From Legionella nagasakiensis (lineage in GTDB: Bacteria > Pseudomonadota > Gammaproteobacteria > Legionellales > Legionellaceae), in contig NZ_CAAAID010000009.1 of NCBI RefSeq assembly GCF_900639915.1, positions 48,135 through 112,134 on the forward strand: a DNA stretch of 64,000 bases, in the 5' to 3' direction. Below are positions 19,033 through 30,608 of this stretch, piece by piece. Made by a program: the position numbers and the translations under genes. Numbering within the stretch: position 1 is the first letter of the stretch; each line of letters opens with the position of its first letter. Below the pieces are notes generated by a model. The model saw only the letters and a list, made by a program, of their open reading frames with translations, did no database searches and was not told where the DNA came from.

Positions 19033-19410
19033 ATGGACAATTTCAAGGGGCTATTATCAGATGTTAAATTGCAATTTAATATTGAACACCCAAGTTTTGA
19101 AGAGTGTTATGCTTTCGGTTATGAGTGTGCTTTGGCGGAAATAGAGGAGACAGAGAATCCTTTCCGTACAGGTACAAAAGAAAGTGAACAATGGCTTGAA
19201 GGGTGGTGGGCTGGTTTTTATGGTGAAACGCCTATCTATGATCTTGCTGATTATATGAGTAGCTCCGTCGATTCAGTAAAAAAAGCGGCTAACGATGAAG
19301 CGTATCATGAGCAGCTAAAATATATGTTTTTTGCCAAAGTCTTGGAAATTACAGGTGTTATTGCCGTTTCAGCGCTTGTTGGATATCAGGTCATTGATTT
19401 AGTTGCCTAA
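19033..19410 (+). CDS. letE: Small LetE-like protein (putative transmission trait enhancer)
   Basis: A 125-residue acidic protein. The start is the ATG after AGAAGGGGG; an upstream ATG at 18970 would add 21 poorly conserved-looking residues. It has a central Trp/Gly-rich patch (ESEQWLEGWWAGFYGE) and one C-terminal hydrophobic segment at about 103-124 that could anchor it in the membrane. The name rests on gene order: in Legionella pneumophila the sdh-suc-pdxH block is, as I recall, followed by letE, a small gene reported to enhance transmission traits. I see no diagnostic domain, so the symbol is tentative. Confidence 0.55.
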   Translation: MDNFKGLLSDVKLQFNIEHPSFEECYAFGYECALAEIEETENPFRTGTKESEQWLEGWWAGFYGETPIYDLADYMSSSVDSVKKAANDEAYHEQLKYMFFAKVLEITGVIAVSALVGYQVIDLVA

Positions 19411-19437
19411 TGTTTTTTAAAAGCCCTGGGTTGTATG

Positions 19438-19460
19438 AGAGCCTGTTTTGAACAGGCTCT
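19438..19460. terminator. Perfect hairpin downstream of letE-like gene
   Basis: AGAGCCTGTT (19438-19447) and AACAGGCTCT (19451-19460) form a perfect 10-bp stem with a 3-nt loop. A T-rich run (19480-19491) follows only after 19 nt, so it is terminator-like rather than canonical. Confidence 0.5.
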
Positions 19461-19568
19461 AAGATATTATGATTTAGGGTTTTTTTCTTTTTATGCATGA
19501 GTTTCTAATAAAAAATTGAGTATAGCCAGCTTGATCTCATTGTAAAAATTGCATGGGATTTATTTTGG

Positions 19569-19955
19569 TTAATTAAACAGCTTTAGCACCATGCTTCGCA
19601 TTCTTGCCAGTTCGCTGGGATTGAATTCTTTGTATAGGTCGCTGCCAATGTTTAGGCTCACAAAAACGTTTTCGCCAAGCCCTTTTAAAAGATTCACACC
19701 AGTGAGGTGCAGTATTTGAATTTTATCTGAAATGTCATAAACCCATTGATTAAAAAAGCTCATGTTGGTAAAAACCGGTAAAAAAATTTGACCATTTTCT
19801 TCCAAATAAAGCACCTCAGGTTCTTTGGCGTCAGAATTTTTTTCGATAGGGATAATAAAATTAGCTTTAATAAATTCCAAGTAAGCTTTATTGGCTTCTT
19901 TATTACTGCCATCGGCGGTAAAAGCTTTGGCAATTGCTTTTTCTAATTCATTCAT
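19569..19955 (-). CDS. SseB N-terminal-domain-like protein
   Basis: A 128-residue soluble protein matching the layout of the SseB N-terminal domain family: ELEKAIAKAFTADGSNKEANKAY at the start, a strand pair with VLYLEENGQIFLPVFTNMSFFNQW in the middle, and a later GENVFVSLNIGSDLYKEFNPSELARM segment. Such proteins have no firm enzymatic role; the domain is found in enhanced-serine-sensitivity proteins. It is monocistronic, in opposite orientation to its letE-like neighbour. Family assignment is from the general pattern and is moderate. Confidence 0.65.
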   Translation of the reverse strand: MNELEKAIAKAFTADGSNKEANKAYLEFIKANFIIPIEKNSDAKEPEVLYLEENGQIFLPVFTNMSFFNQWVYDISDKIQILHLTGVNLLKGLGENVFVSLNIGSDLYKEFNPSELARMRSMVLKLFN

Positions 19956-20068
19956 GTTCTTTGACCTGTTTAATTGAAGCTGATTTTTTGCTCAAGGATA
20001 CTTAAAATTTATTGATTATTCCAAACAAGTGGGCTTAAATGATTTGAAACCTACCGCACATTGATCAA

Positions 20069-20545
20069 TTAAGATAATAATTTATCAATAGAGAGAGAAT
20101 ATACATCAATAAACTCCAGTTTTTCAGCGTCTATTTTTTGATAAAAGTTCTGACCTATTGTGTTATCTTTCACACACCAGATATTAAATCTTCCAATATT
20201 TTTTTCTTTTGCAATCAATGCAAGCTGTTTTAATAAATGTCGGCCTACTTTGAGCCGTCTATAGGAAGGACTGACATATAAATCATCAATTTGTATCATA
20301 GGATTGCGGTTAAAGGCTCTATTAATATTGGCAAAAGTGTATAAACAAAATCCAATAAGTTGATCTTGCCTATTCACGGCAACTAAACAATTCCAGTCTG
20401 CATCTGTTCCAAATAATTCATTTTCTAAGCGTGATCTTGTTAATTTGAAGCGTTCGAATATGCCTTCGTGCTTTACCAAATCAATAAACATGGTAAATAA
20501 TTGATCTGTATCTTTGGGTAGAATAGGTCTAATAGAATAATGCAT
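20069..20545 (-). CDS. GNAT-family N-acetyltransferase
   Basis: A 158-residue acetyltransferase of the GNAT fold. The start chosen is the ATG giving MHYSIRPILPKDTDQLF, a standard GNAT first strand and helix, preceded by GAAAGAAAG; a longer form from 20584 adds 13 residues. The acetyl-CoA binding block is DDLYVSPSYRRLKVGRHLLKQ (strand 4 and the R-x-x-x-V-G-R/H loop). FNIWCVKDNTIGQNFYQKIDAE is the C-terminal half. The substrate (small amine, aminoglycoside-like or protein) cannot be read from the sequence. Confidence 0.8.
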   Translation of the reverse strand: MHYSIRPILPKDTDQLFTMFIDLVKHEGIFERFKLTRSRLENELFGTDADWNCLVAVNRQDQLIGFCLYTFANINRAFNRNPMIQIDDLYVSPSYRRLKVGRHLLKQLALIAKEKNIGRFNIWCVKDNTIGQNFYQKIDAEKLEFIDVYSLSIDKLLS

Positions 20546-20750
20546 ATATCTTTCTTTCGTATTAGTCATAAATAATGAAGGCATTATAATCTTTAGAGTG
20601 TTACTGGAAAACTCCGTATTTTTGATAAAATGCTACTTTTAAGCAAAGTGTTGAAATTATTGACCGTACCAGTATAATAAATCATTTGGTCTGCATCTTT
20701 GTTGAACAAATTTGTGACTTGTACATTAGGAATAGAACAGTCTATTCGTC

Positions 20751-22067
20751 ATGACTGTAAAAGAAATTAGTGGATTTATGAAGACATTTGTTCTATCTCA
20801 AGCAGAAAAGTTACGTAAAAATCAACTTGGCTATGCATGGCTTGTTTGGGGTCTTGCCGCCACCTTTTATTTTTCCGATTACATGGCTCGGGTTGCGCCA
20901 GGTGTCATGCATCGTGATTTACAAATTGATTTTGGTATGAATGAAGCTGGGTTTGGTATTCTCACTGCTTCATTTTATATTCCTTATATTTTAATGCAAA
21001 TTCCAGTTGGGCTTACTGTTGACAGAATCAGTATTCGTTGGTTACTAACGGTTATGTCTCTTGTTACTGCCTTTGGTTGTTGTGTGTTTGGCTTGGCTGA
21101 TGGTTTAATGACAGCTTCGGTTGGTCGTATGCTCATCGGATTCAGTGCCGCGTTTGCTTTTGTTTGTGCTTTACGTTTAGCCACTTCCTGGTTCCCTCCA
21201 ATTATGCTTGGATTACTGGCGGGTTTAACGCAAGCGTTAGGCATGTTAGGTGCGGCTGCTGGTGAAGCACCGGTATCTTTTTTGGTTGGTGCTATTGGAT
21301 GGCGGCACAGCATGCTGGTCATTGCATTTTTATTCATTGTACTTGCAGCGTTACTCTACCAATTTGTTCAGGATAAGCCGGGCACTAAAATTCATAAAGA
21401 AACTGAAGTAAAGAGACTGAGTATCTTACAAAGTCTTCGTGTTATTTTATCGCATCGCCAAGCTTGGCTAAATGCATTATACGCCGGGTTTCTTTTTGGC
21501 CCAACAGCTGTTATTGGCGAAGCAATTGGACCTGCTTATCTTCAATATGGCAGAGGGCTTAGTGCACATGCCGCAGCGTTTGCTACTGGGTTGATTTTTA
21601 TTGGTTGGGGAATCGGTGGACCTTTATCGGGCTGGTTATCTGATAAAATGGGACGAAGGAAGCCCATTATGATAGTTTCTGCTTTATTTGGTCTTGTCCT
21701 TAGTACACTTTTTGTGTTTTATCCTAATTTGAATAAAAATACTGCTTACCTATTGTTTTTTATTTTTGGTTTGACCAATACAGGTGTTGCAATTGCTTAT
21801 GCAGTGTCAACCGAATTGCATAAACGCAATGTGATCGGAACATCAATCGCATTTACCAATATGACCTCCATTTTTGTAGGTGCTTTACTGCAACCTTTAG
21901 TTGGGCGATTAGTAGACTTAGTGTCAGGTGTACGTGCTTATCATGTTGAAACGCTCACGCTTTCCGATTTTCAATTTGGCTTACGTATTTTGCCTTTATG
22001 TTCTTTGGTTGCTCTAATTTTAGCGTTTACAGTGAAAGAAACTTATTGTAAACCGCTGAAGGATTAA
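20751..22067 (+). CDS. MFS transporter
   Basis: A 438-residue major facilitator with 12 predicted hydrophobic helices. ILMQIPVGLTVDRISIRWLL is the loop 2-3 motif A region, and SGWLSDKMGRRKPIMIVSA the equivalent loop 8-9 repeat. The general make-up resembles the Legionella Pht family and other small-metabolite importers more than drug exporters, but this is a weak inference. An alternative ATG nine codons downstream (20778) is possible because neither start has a strong ribosome site. It is flanked by oppositely oriented GNAT and co-oriented DUF945 genes. Confidence 0.8.
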   Translation: MTVKEISGFMKTFVLSQAEKLRKNQLGYAWLVWGLAATFYFSDYMARVAPGVMHRDLQIDFGMNEAGFGILTASFYIPYILMQIPVGLTVDRISIRWLLTVMSLVTAFGCCVFGLADGLMTASVGRMLIGFSAAFAFVCALRLATSWFPPIMLGLLAGLTQALGMLGAAAGEAPVSFLVGAIGWRHSMLVIAFLFIVLAALLYQFVQDKPGTKIHKETEVKRLSILQSLRVILSHRQAWLNALYAGFLFGPTAVIGEAIGPAYLQYGRGLSAHAAAFATGLIFIGWGIGGPLSGWLSDKMGRRKPIMIVSALFGLVLSTLFVFYPNLNKNTAYLLFFIFGLTNTGVAIAYAVSTELHKRNVIGTSIAFTNMTSIFVGALLQPLVGRLVDLVSGVRAYHVETLTLSDFQFGLRILPLCSLVALILAFTVKETYCKPLKD

Positions 22068-22334
22068 TTATAAAGTTAACAAGCATCTTAAAAAATGCTG
22101 GTTAGTTGTTGGAATGATATTGCTGGCAATAACCTGCTTCGTATTTCTCATCTCTTTTGAATTTTCCTTAATTTTTTAACATTTACATGACTAGTTACTT
22201 TGCTAGACAGTAATTATCGTGTTTTAATATCAGCTGTTTTCTATCATGAGTTTTTGCGATAGGATGCTATTCCTCTTACAGCATTTTGATTAAAACGTCG
22301 CAGGAAAGAGGCCATTACCAACACGGAGATAAGA

Positions 22335-23906
22335 ATGAAAAAATTGATAGGATTAGTGGTTATTATACTTGTTCTAGTCCTCGGCAGTTACTATGGAACG
22401 GGATTAATTACAGAGCGGACACTTAAAAAAAATGTCAATATGATTAATCAATCTAATGGGTTATACGTTGATGTAGAACAATACGATCGCGGCTGGTTTA
22501 CTTCTCAGGCAAAATTTAAATGGCATTTACATGTCCCCGAAAGAATTACTAAAGATCAAAACGATCAGTCTAAAGTGATTCCAGCTCAAGACTATGCGAT
22601 GGATATGCCGCTTACCATCTATCATGGACCTGTCATTTTTTCGAATGTGGGAATACGATTTGGGTTAGGTTATGCGCATACGGTTTTGACGTTGCCGCAA
22701 CCTTATGCAGAACAATTTTCTACAGTTTTTTCTAATCAATCAACCAGGCCTACGCTGAATTTAAGTGTATTGGTCAATTACTTAAATAAAAGCCGTCTTC
22801 GCATTGAGCTGCCTGCTTTTACGCTAATCGCCAAAGAAGGGAAAGGACAATTTGAATGGCTTGGAATGACGAGTGATGTGACTGTCTCGTCAAGTTTGAG
22901 CACCATTGATGGTGATTTGACGATCGATGGCATAAAGATAATAAAAGACAGCATGAATGCAGTCATTGGCAAAATTACCAGTAATTATGATCTTCATCAA
23001 ACGAAAGAGGGTTTATATCTTGGTGAGGCCAATTTTTCTTTCCCTTCGTTGATGATTAACAATAAGGACCAAAAAATATTTGAATTGGAACAATTTGATA
23101 TTCACACCAGCAGTGATGTTGATGGTGGGTTGTTTAATTCTTATTTAAAAACATCGTTGGAACAGATTGTTACGAATGGTAAAAAGTATGGACCTGGCAT
23201 TCTTAAAGTATCTCTGAAAAATTTGGATGCTGAGGTACTTGCACAAATTAATGAACAAGTAAACAGAATGCAGCAAGGTTCAGCGCAAGAACGTCAGAAA
23301 GCACTATTGGTTCTGCTTCCTGAGCTGCCAAAATTATTTAATAAAGGGGCGAAATTTGAAATTTCTGAAATGAGCTTTGCTATGCCGGAGGGTACGGTTG
23401 CAGGGCATGTATTGGTATCCTTACCTAAAAGTGATAGCAGTAACCCATTTCAATTAATTCAACAAGTTGAAGGAGAAGGGAAGTTTAAGATACCTGCCAT
23501 TGTGCTTAAAGGTTTAATAGTGGCTTCTCTCAAGCAACAATTAATGCAGCAGCCAGCACTGCCCCAGGCTATTGCTGAGCAAATGAAAAAAGATGGACAG
23601 AGTGAGAATAATGTAACTGGCAGTGCGGATGAGGAAATGGCAAAGCATTCAGATGCTTCCGATGAACAAAACCAAGAAGCACAAAATGAATCTTCTCAAG
23701 ATACCTCAGCAACGGCTTCCGCTATCCGGTCGCCTGCAGATGTTGAAAAACAGGCAACGATGCAGACCGAGGAAAGATTGTCATCATTAGTGCAGGCAGG
23801 GATACTAAAAACTGAAGGAAATGACTATACGATAGAGCTTAAGCTTGAGAATGGGCAGCTTAGTGTAAATGGACAGCCGTTTAATCCTGCCATGATGAAA
23901 TTTTGA
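22335..23906 (+). CDS. DUF945 (YdgA-like) periplasmic protein
   Basis: A 523-residue protein with one N-terminal membrane helix or signal anchor (KKLIGLVVIILVLVLGSYYG) and a large periplasmic part. The N-terminal NQSNGLYVDVEQYDRGWFTSQAKF block is characteristic of the DUF945/YdgA family, whose function is unknown. Residues from about 425 to 480 form a low-complexity Gln/Glu/Asn/Ser linker, and the short C-terminal domain ends LENGQLSVNGQPFNP. A strong hairpin follows the stop codon. Confidence 0.8.
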   Translation: MKKLIGLVVIILVLVLGSYYGTGLITERTLKKNVNMINQSNGLYVDVEQYDRGWFTSQAKFKWHLHVPERITKDQNDQSKVIPAQDYAMDMPLTIYHGPVIFSNVGIRFGLGYAHTVLTLPQPYAEQFSTVFSNQSTRPTLNLSVLVNYLNKSRLRIELPAFTLIAKEGKGQFEWLGMTSDVTVSSSLSTIDGDLTIDGIKIIKDSMNAVIGKITSNYDLHQTKEGLYLGEANFSFPSLMINNKDQKIFELEQFDIHTSSDVDGGLFNSYLKTSLEQIVTNGKKYGPGILKVSLKNLDAEVLAQINEQVNRMQQGSAQERQKALLVLLPELPKLFNKGAKFEISEMSFAMPEGTVAGHVLVSLPKSDSSNPFQLIQQVEGEGKFKIPAIVLKGLIVASLKQQLMQQPALPQAIAEQMKKDGQSENNVTGSADEEMAKHSDASDEQNQEAQNESSQDTSATASAIRSPADVEKQATMQTEERLSSLVQAGILKTEGNDYTIELKLENGQLSVNGQPFNPAMMKF

Positions 23907-23909
23907 TAC

Positions 23910-23936
23910 AATGTGTGGGAAAACCCACACATTTAA
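23910..23936 (+). terminator. Hairpin terminator of the DUF945 gene
   Basis: AATGTGTGGG (23910-23919) and CCCACACATT (23924-23933) form a perfect 10-bp stem with an AAAA loop, directly after the stop codon. Only a short T run follows. Confidence 0.6.
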
Positions 23937-24015
23937 GCAAAGTATTCATATCTATGCTTGTCGGGATTTGCTCAATTCGTTAAAATCATGCTTTTGAAAG
24001 AAGGAGTTAATAATA

Positions 24016-24297
24016 ATGACAACAATCAGCAATGAAGCTGGGGATACAACCGCATCTTTAGCAGCCAGTGTCACTCAATCTGTGCAAAAATATTTTTCTG
24101 AGCTCAAGGGAACTGATCCTGTTGACCTTTACCAGTTTGTTTTAGAAGAAGTTGAAGCTCCTCTATTCCGAGCCGTAATGGAGCACTGTAAATATAATCA
24201 ATCCCGTGCTGCCTTAATGCTTGGTATTAGTAGAGGAACATTAAGGACAAAATTACGCCGATATTTTGATGATAAGTATGTTGGCACCCGTGAATAA
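24016..24297 (+). CDS. fis: Fis family nucleoid-associated transcription regulator
   Basis: A 93-residue Fis protein. The C-terminal helix-turn-helix NQSRAALMLGISRGTLRTKLRRYF is nearly the family consensus, and the N-terminal part (LDLYQFVLEEVE-like segment) forms the dimer core. Fis bends DNA and adjusts transcription with growth phase. AAGGAG lies 9 nt before the ATG. It is transcribed alone and ends with a strong terminator. Legionella genomes carry several Fis paralogues, so the exact paralogue is uncertain. Confidence 0.92.
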   Translation: MTTISNEAGDTTASLAASVTQSVQKYFSELKGTDPVDLYQFVLEEVEAPLFRAVMEHCKYNQSRAALMLGISRGTLRTKLRRYFDDKYVGTRE

Positions 24298-24420
24298 TTG
24301 ATATCAAAAAAGCTTGCCAATGAGAATTCCGCATGCTTCGGGATTGATTCAATCCCTTGACGTTAAAATCAAAAAGGATCACTTAAAAAATGATCATAGT
24401 TTTTGGGGGTTCCATAGTAA

Positions 24421-24452
24421 AAGAGGAAGATGTAAGGTCTTCCTCTTTTTTT
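24421..24452 (+). terminator. Rho-independent terminator after fis
   Basis: AAGAGGAAGA (24421-24430) and TCTTCCTCTT (24438-24447) form a perfect 10-bp stem with a 7-nt loop, running into seven T. As the stem begins with A-rich sequence on the other strand, it may serve the convergent prs gene as well. Confidence 0.85.
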
Positions 24453-24486
24453 ATAAACAGTAGCTGTTTTAGAACGCTTGCGGTTT

Positions 24487-25434
24487 TTATTCAGCAAACA
24501 TGGAGCTGACTGATTCTTCTTCATTAACACGTTTGATGGCTTGGGCCAACATTTCCCCCAGGCTTACAACTCTGATTTTTGGGCAATTTTTCGCTGCTTC
24601 TGAAAGAGGAATGGTATCTGTCACGACCACTTCATCCAGGGTTGAATGAATAATATTGTTAATTGCTGGTCCTGATAGTACTGGATGAGTAATATAGGCA
24701 CGAACACTGATTGCTCCGCTGTTTTTTAACTCTTGCGCAGCAGAACATAAGGTTCCAGCTGTATCAACAATATCATCAACAATTAGGCAATGGCGATCTT
24801 TAGGTTCACCAATGATGTGCATGACTTCAGATTTGTTAGGGCCAGTTCGACGTTTGTCAATAATGGTTAACTCAGCATCGTTCAAACGTTTTGCCATCGC
24901 TCTAGCGCGAACGACCCCCCCTACATCGGGTGATATGACCATGATGTTATTTAGATTTTGTTGTTGAATATCCTCGAGCAAAATAGGAGTTGAGTAGACG
25001 TTGTCGACTGGCATGCAAAAGAACCCTTGTATTTGGTCTGCGTGTAGGTCTACAGTCAGCACGCGGGATATTCCCACAGAAGTCATCATATCTGCGACAA
25101 CTTTGGCTGTGATAGGGACTCGTGCTGACCGAACTCTTCTATCTTGTCTTGCATAACCAAAATAAGGTACAACGGCAGTAATACGGCCGGCAGAGGACCT
25201 TCGCAGCGCATCAGCCATGACCAGCAATTCCATCAAGTTGTTGTTCGCTGGCGCACACGTTGATTGAATAATGAACACATCCCTGCCTCGGACATTTTCA
25301 AGTATTTCTACCATCGTTTCACCATCGCTAAATGTACCTACGTTGGCTTGACCTATTGATAGATTTAAATAAGAAGAAATTTTATGTGCAAGTGCTGGAT
25401 TGGCATTGCCGGTGAAAATCATCATTGTGGACAT
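24487..25434 (-). CDS. prs: Ribose-phosphate pyrophosphokinase
   Basis: A 315-residue PRPP synthetase that makes phosphoribosyl pyrophosphate from ribose 5-phosphate and ATP, feeding nucleotide, His and Trp synthesis. The family signature is clear: [10 protein letters not shown] at the start, [25 protein letters not shown], the flexible-loop [21 protein letters not shown], and the PRPP-binding [11 protein letters not shown] near residue 220. Length and start fit the family. It is encoded next to a tRNA-Gln gene and lolB, a partly conserved neighbourhood. Confidence 0.97.
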   Translation of the reverse strand: MSTMMIFTGNANPALAHKISSYLNLSIGQANVGTFSDGETMVEILENVRGRDVFIIQSTCAPANNNLMELLVMADALRRSSAGRITAVVPYFGYARQDRRVRSARVPITAKVVADMMTSVGISRVLTVDLHADQIQGFFCMPVDNVYSTPILLEDIQQQNLNNIMVISPDVGGVVRARAMAKRLNDAELTIIDKRRTGPNKSEVMHIIGEPKDRHCLIVDDIVDTAGTLCSAAQELKNSGAISVRAYITHPVLSGPAINNIIHSTLDEVVVTDTIPLSEAAKNCPKIRVVSLGEMLAQAIKRVNEEESVSSMFAE

Positions 25435-25582
25435 GTGGATGAGACCTTCGATTTAGTTTAATCGGTAGCTTAAACACATGGCAGAAGACAGCCAGAAAGA
25501 TATTATTATTATTTTAGCGGTCCGGTGAACGCATCCTTCCCGAGTATCTTCTGCCGTCTGTTTACTTGAATCAACAAGAGCA

Positions 25583-25657
25583 TGGCTGGGGTGCTAGGAT
25601 TCGAACCTAGGAATGCAGGGATCAAAACCCTGTGCCTTACCGCTTGGCTACACCCCA
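25583..25657 (-). tRNA. tRNA-Gln (TTG anticodon)
   Basis: A 75-nt tRNA on the minus strand that starts TGGGGTGTAGCCAAGCGGTA and ends with encoded CCA. The acceptor stem TGGGGTG pairs with CACCCCA. The anticodon loop TTTTGAT gives TTG (25623-25625), and the T-arm has GGTTCGAATCC. It sits upstream of prs, where many gammaproteobacteria place tRNA-Gln. Confidence 0.97.
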
Positions 25658-25909
25658 ATAAGCTGAAGATTCTTTTTTATCCATAAAACGCACGAAGCTT
25701 TTACTTCGAACTGGTGCGTATTTTGCAGCGATTTAATTGCCTTGTCAATGAAGCCATGAAAAAAATACGCTAGATGCATGAACACAGTCTATTAAATTTC
25801 TTTCCGGTGCCGTAGTTGGGTGTCGTGCGTAAATTGCCTTTGCTCCTTTCTTTTGCAAGGGAGCTCGTTCCATTAATTCCTCTCTTTAAAAAGGGAATAA
25901 TTTTTTAAT

Positions 25910-26512
25910 TTACGCTACAGACCATCGTTTTATAATTAATTTGATCATTACTCCATGACCTTTTAAACGGATTTTACTCGGTAAATCAATGTTTTTAAGG
26001 GAAGTATATCGTGCGTAATCAATGGTATAGCCCGCCTGTTTAAGCTGAGTTAGATGATTGTATTGGTCGTATTTTGTTGATTGAACTGCGCCAGGAGCCG
26101 GTAAACCTCTAACCCAATAATACAGATTTGTGACCGGTAATCGGATGCCTGTTTGCTGGTATAGCAATTCATCGGCACTGTTTGATGAAGCGGTTTTTGG
26201 CCCATCTTTATAGGTGATCATGCCGCCTTCTTTTTCAATAATGACTGTCCCTCCTCCTAGAGGTCCAAACAAGCGTATTTGATAGCGATTCATCCCTTGT
26301 TGTCGCCAATTCAAAGAAGCGGACCATGCTTTTTTTTGATTGTTAGCAGCCATTGCTCCTGAAATTTCCCAAGAAGATATCGTGGCGGTTTTTTCTTCCC
26401 GCTCGACAACGGGCATGGTTTCGTTTATTGGAGCTTCTGGTGCTGGCTTTGGAGGGGCGCAAGCAGTAAGAAGTCCTAGGACAACAATAATGTGGCGTTT
26501 AAATGCATTCAT
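25910..26512 (-). CDS. lolB: Outer-membrane lipoprotein insertion protein LolB
   Basis: A 200-residue lipoprotein. The signal peptide ends in a lipobox LLTAC with the modified Cys18. ISSWEISGAMAANNQKKAWSASLNWRQQG and QIRLFGPLGGGTVIIEKEGG match the LolB lipoprotein-binding barrel, as does YYWVRGLPAPG, which carries the family's conserved segment. LolB receives lipoproteins from LolA and inserts them in the outer membrane. In many relatives lolB is followed by ispE; here only about 250 nt of non-coding sequence lies between it and the tRNA. Confidence 0.9.
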   Translation of the reverse strand: MNAFKRHIIVVLGLLTACAPPKPAPEAPINETMPVVEREEKTATISSWEISGAMAANNQKKAWSASLNWRQQGMNRYQIRLFGPLGGGTVIIEKEGGMITYKDGPKTASSNSADELLYQQTGIRLPVTNLYYWVRGLPAPGAVQSTKYDQYNHLTQLKQAGYTIDYARYTSLKNIDLPSKIRLKGHGVMIKLIIKRWSVA

Positions 26513-26668
26513 TGCGTGATTAAACTCCCTATTAATAAAAACAACTTAATAAATAACGCTCAAGAATCTGAAAACCAGCATATGGTCAATAGTCTTCAGA
26601 TTAAGTCGGTAATAGTTTTTCGAACAACAATACGCTAGACTGAAAAATTATGCAATTGATTAAGATAG

Positions 26669-28896
<2,228 letters not shown>

Positions 28897-28946
28897 AGGA
28901 TTACGAGCGGCTGTAACAAAAGCACACAATAGGTCAATAGACCTTT

Positions 28947-29684
28947 CTAAGTATGTGGCTCTCCTATCAAGTCTTGTATGGCCTCATGAACTTTTTCTAT
29001 CAAGTCTTCTTTGTTTTCTAACGTGTATTTTGAAGCATCAATGGCTTTCCCAACATGAATTTCTGCTGTCCGATGGATATTAAATTGATAGGTGCGAGCG
29101 GGCAAAATTTCGTAGGCACCTTTTATCCCAATAGGAATTATGACCGCCTTTGCTTCAATGGCAGTAATAAAGCCTCCTTTTTTAAATGCATTCAATTTTC
29201 CATCTTTAGAACGAGTTCCTTCTGGCGCTATCCACATGACAATACCGCTTTCCAACAGTTGACGAACAGCTTGTAAATCCTGAATTGCTTGCCTTCGGTT
29301 TTTACGGTCAATGAAAGGAAATTCCGCCGCTGTCATGCCTTTTCCCATAATTGGAATCTTCGACAATTCCTTTTTTGCCAGCATGCGGATGGAGTGATTA
29401 GGAAATGCCTTGAGACTGAGTGGTATATCATACAGGCTGCTGTGATTACACATGATGATGGTGGGTTGTCCGGGTTGGGGTTCCACGTTGTGAGGATTAA
29501 CTAATTTAAATTTCACATCAACCAAATTAAGAATCTTAGCCACCCAGCGATGAATGGTTTTATCAACCCATTCTCGATTAATTTTACCAGAAAACTGCTT
29601 AATTGCGGCGTGGCCACAGATGACTGCAGTATAGAATGCAGACAAGAGCATAATCCATAAGGTACGTAATTTACTTGCTTTCAT
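28947..29684 (-). CDS. 1-acyl-sn-glycerol-3-phosphate acyltransferase (PlsC-like)
   Basis: A 245-residue membrane-associated acyltransferase. The N-terminal hydrophobic segment (LRTLWIMLLSAFYTAVICG) anchors it. The catalytic H(x4)D box is NHSSLYDIPLS near residue 81, and the acceptor-binding box PEGTRSKDG lies near 155. GIVMWIAPEGTRS and AVIIPIGIKGAYEILP complete the family pattern. It is likely to acylate lysophosphatidate in phospholipid synthesis. It is convergent with ggt, with a short hairpin-like sequence (28931-28944) between them. Confidence 0.85.
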   Translation of the reverse strand: MKASKLRTLWIMLLSAFYTAVICGHAAIKQFSGKINREWVDKTIHRWVAKILNLVDVKFKLVNPHNVEPQPGQPTIIMCNHSSLYDIPLSLKAFPNHSIRMLAKKELSKIPIMGKGMTAAEFPFIDRKNRRQAIQDLQAVRQLLESGIVMWIAPEGTRSKDGKLNAFKKGGFITAIEAKAVIIPIGIKGAYEILPARTYQFNIHRTAEIHVGKAIDASKYTLENKEDLIEKVHEAIQDLIGEPHT

Positions 29685-29761
29685 GATGTACTCGATGTTG
29701 ATTTAGTTGGAGCAGATGATACTGTAAGCGTCTTTTCTTGCCTATAAAAGATTTTTCTAGG

Positions 29762-30598
29762 TTAACAAACTCTGAGAGGCTGCATTGGTTGACATTTAGA
29801 GCAAAAAGCGGAGTTACGCCCCGAAATGGTCATCGCCAGGATGCGCTCATGACAAGCAGGGCATGGGAGTCCTTGACGGCCATAAACATTAAGGGCGGCT
29901 GAAAAATAACCGGGCTTTCCATCTGAGGCGTAAAAATCACGTAACGTTGTTCCGCCGGCATTGATGGCTTGTTGCAAGACTTGTTTAATTTTATTGCTCA
30001 ACAGTATAAATTGTTCTTTTGTGATTAGGCCAATGGCGGCTTGAGGGTGAATGCCGGCAAGAAATAGGCTTTCAGTTGCATAAATATTTCCAATTCCGAC
30101 AACCACATGATTATTCATTATGAATGATTTAATGCTCTGCGTTTTACCTTGGGCACGGTCGTATAAATAATCACCATTAAAGTCACTGGAGAGAGGTTCT
30201 GGTCCTAAGCGTGTTAATAGAGGATGCTGGCAGGGAGGTTCGGTGAGATAGAGCCAGAGGCCAAAACGACGAGGGTCATGATAACGTAAAATGAAGCGAT
30301 TAGATAAATATAAGTCGACATGATCATGTTTTCTAATTGGGGAGTGCAAATGATCTAGACGTAAATGCCCTGACATTCCTAAATGAATGAGCAATGTGCC
30401 GCTTGATAGCTGTAGAAGGAGGTATTTTCCTCGGCGGGCAATATCCAATATTTTTTGATCTGCACAGGATGTGGACAAGTCCGAAGGTATAGGAAGTCGC
30501 AATTTGGTTTGGCGTACGTGAATGCATTCTATGGTTTGGTTTAGTAAAAAAGGATGTATTCCTCGTTTGGTTGTTTCAACTTCAGGTAATTCGGGCAT
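29762..30598 (-). CDS. mutM: Formamidopyrimidine-DNA glycosylase
   Basis: A 278-residue Fpg/MutM protein that removes 8-oxoguanine and other oxidised purines and nicks the strand. The N-terminus after Met cleavage is PELPEVETTKRGI, giving the catalytic Pro and Glu. HDHVDLYLSNRFILRYHDPRRFG and the NNHVVVGIGNIYATESLF helix-2-turn-helix are intact. The C-terminal zinc finger is CPACHE...CSKCQ. It starts 10 nt after the stop of a small membrane-protein gene and is probably cotranscribed with it. Confidence 0.96.
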   Translation of the reverse strand: MPELPEVETTKRGIHPFLLNQTIECIHVRQTKLRLPIPSDLSTSCADQKILDIARRGKYLLLQLSSGTLLIHLGMSGHLRLDHLHSPIRKHDHVDLYLSNRFILRYHDPRRFGLWLYLTEPPCQHPLLTRLGPEPLSSDFNGDYLYDRAQGKTQSIKSFIMNNHVVVGIGNIYATESLFLAGIHPQAAIGLITKEQFILLSNKIKQVLQQAINAGGTTLRDFYASDGKPGYFSAALNVYGRQGLPCPACHERILAMTISGRNSAFCSKCQPMQPLRVC

Positions 30599-30608
30599 TG
30601 TTGAATTC

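Noticed and set aside
25583-25657. tRNA-Gln as an integration site for an island
   Set aside because: No integrase and no repeat of the tRNA 3' end were noticed nearby; flanking genes are ordinary housekeeping ones.
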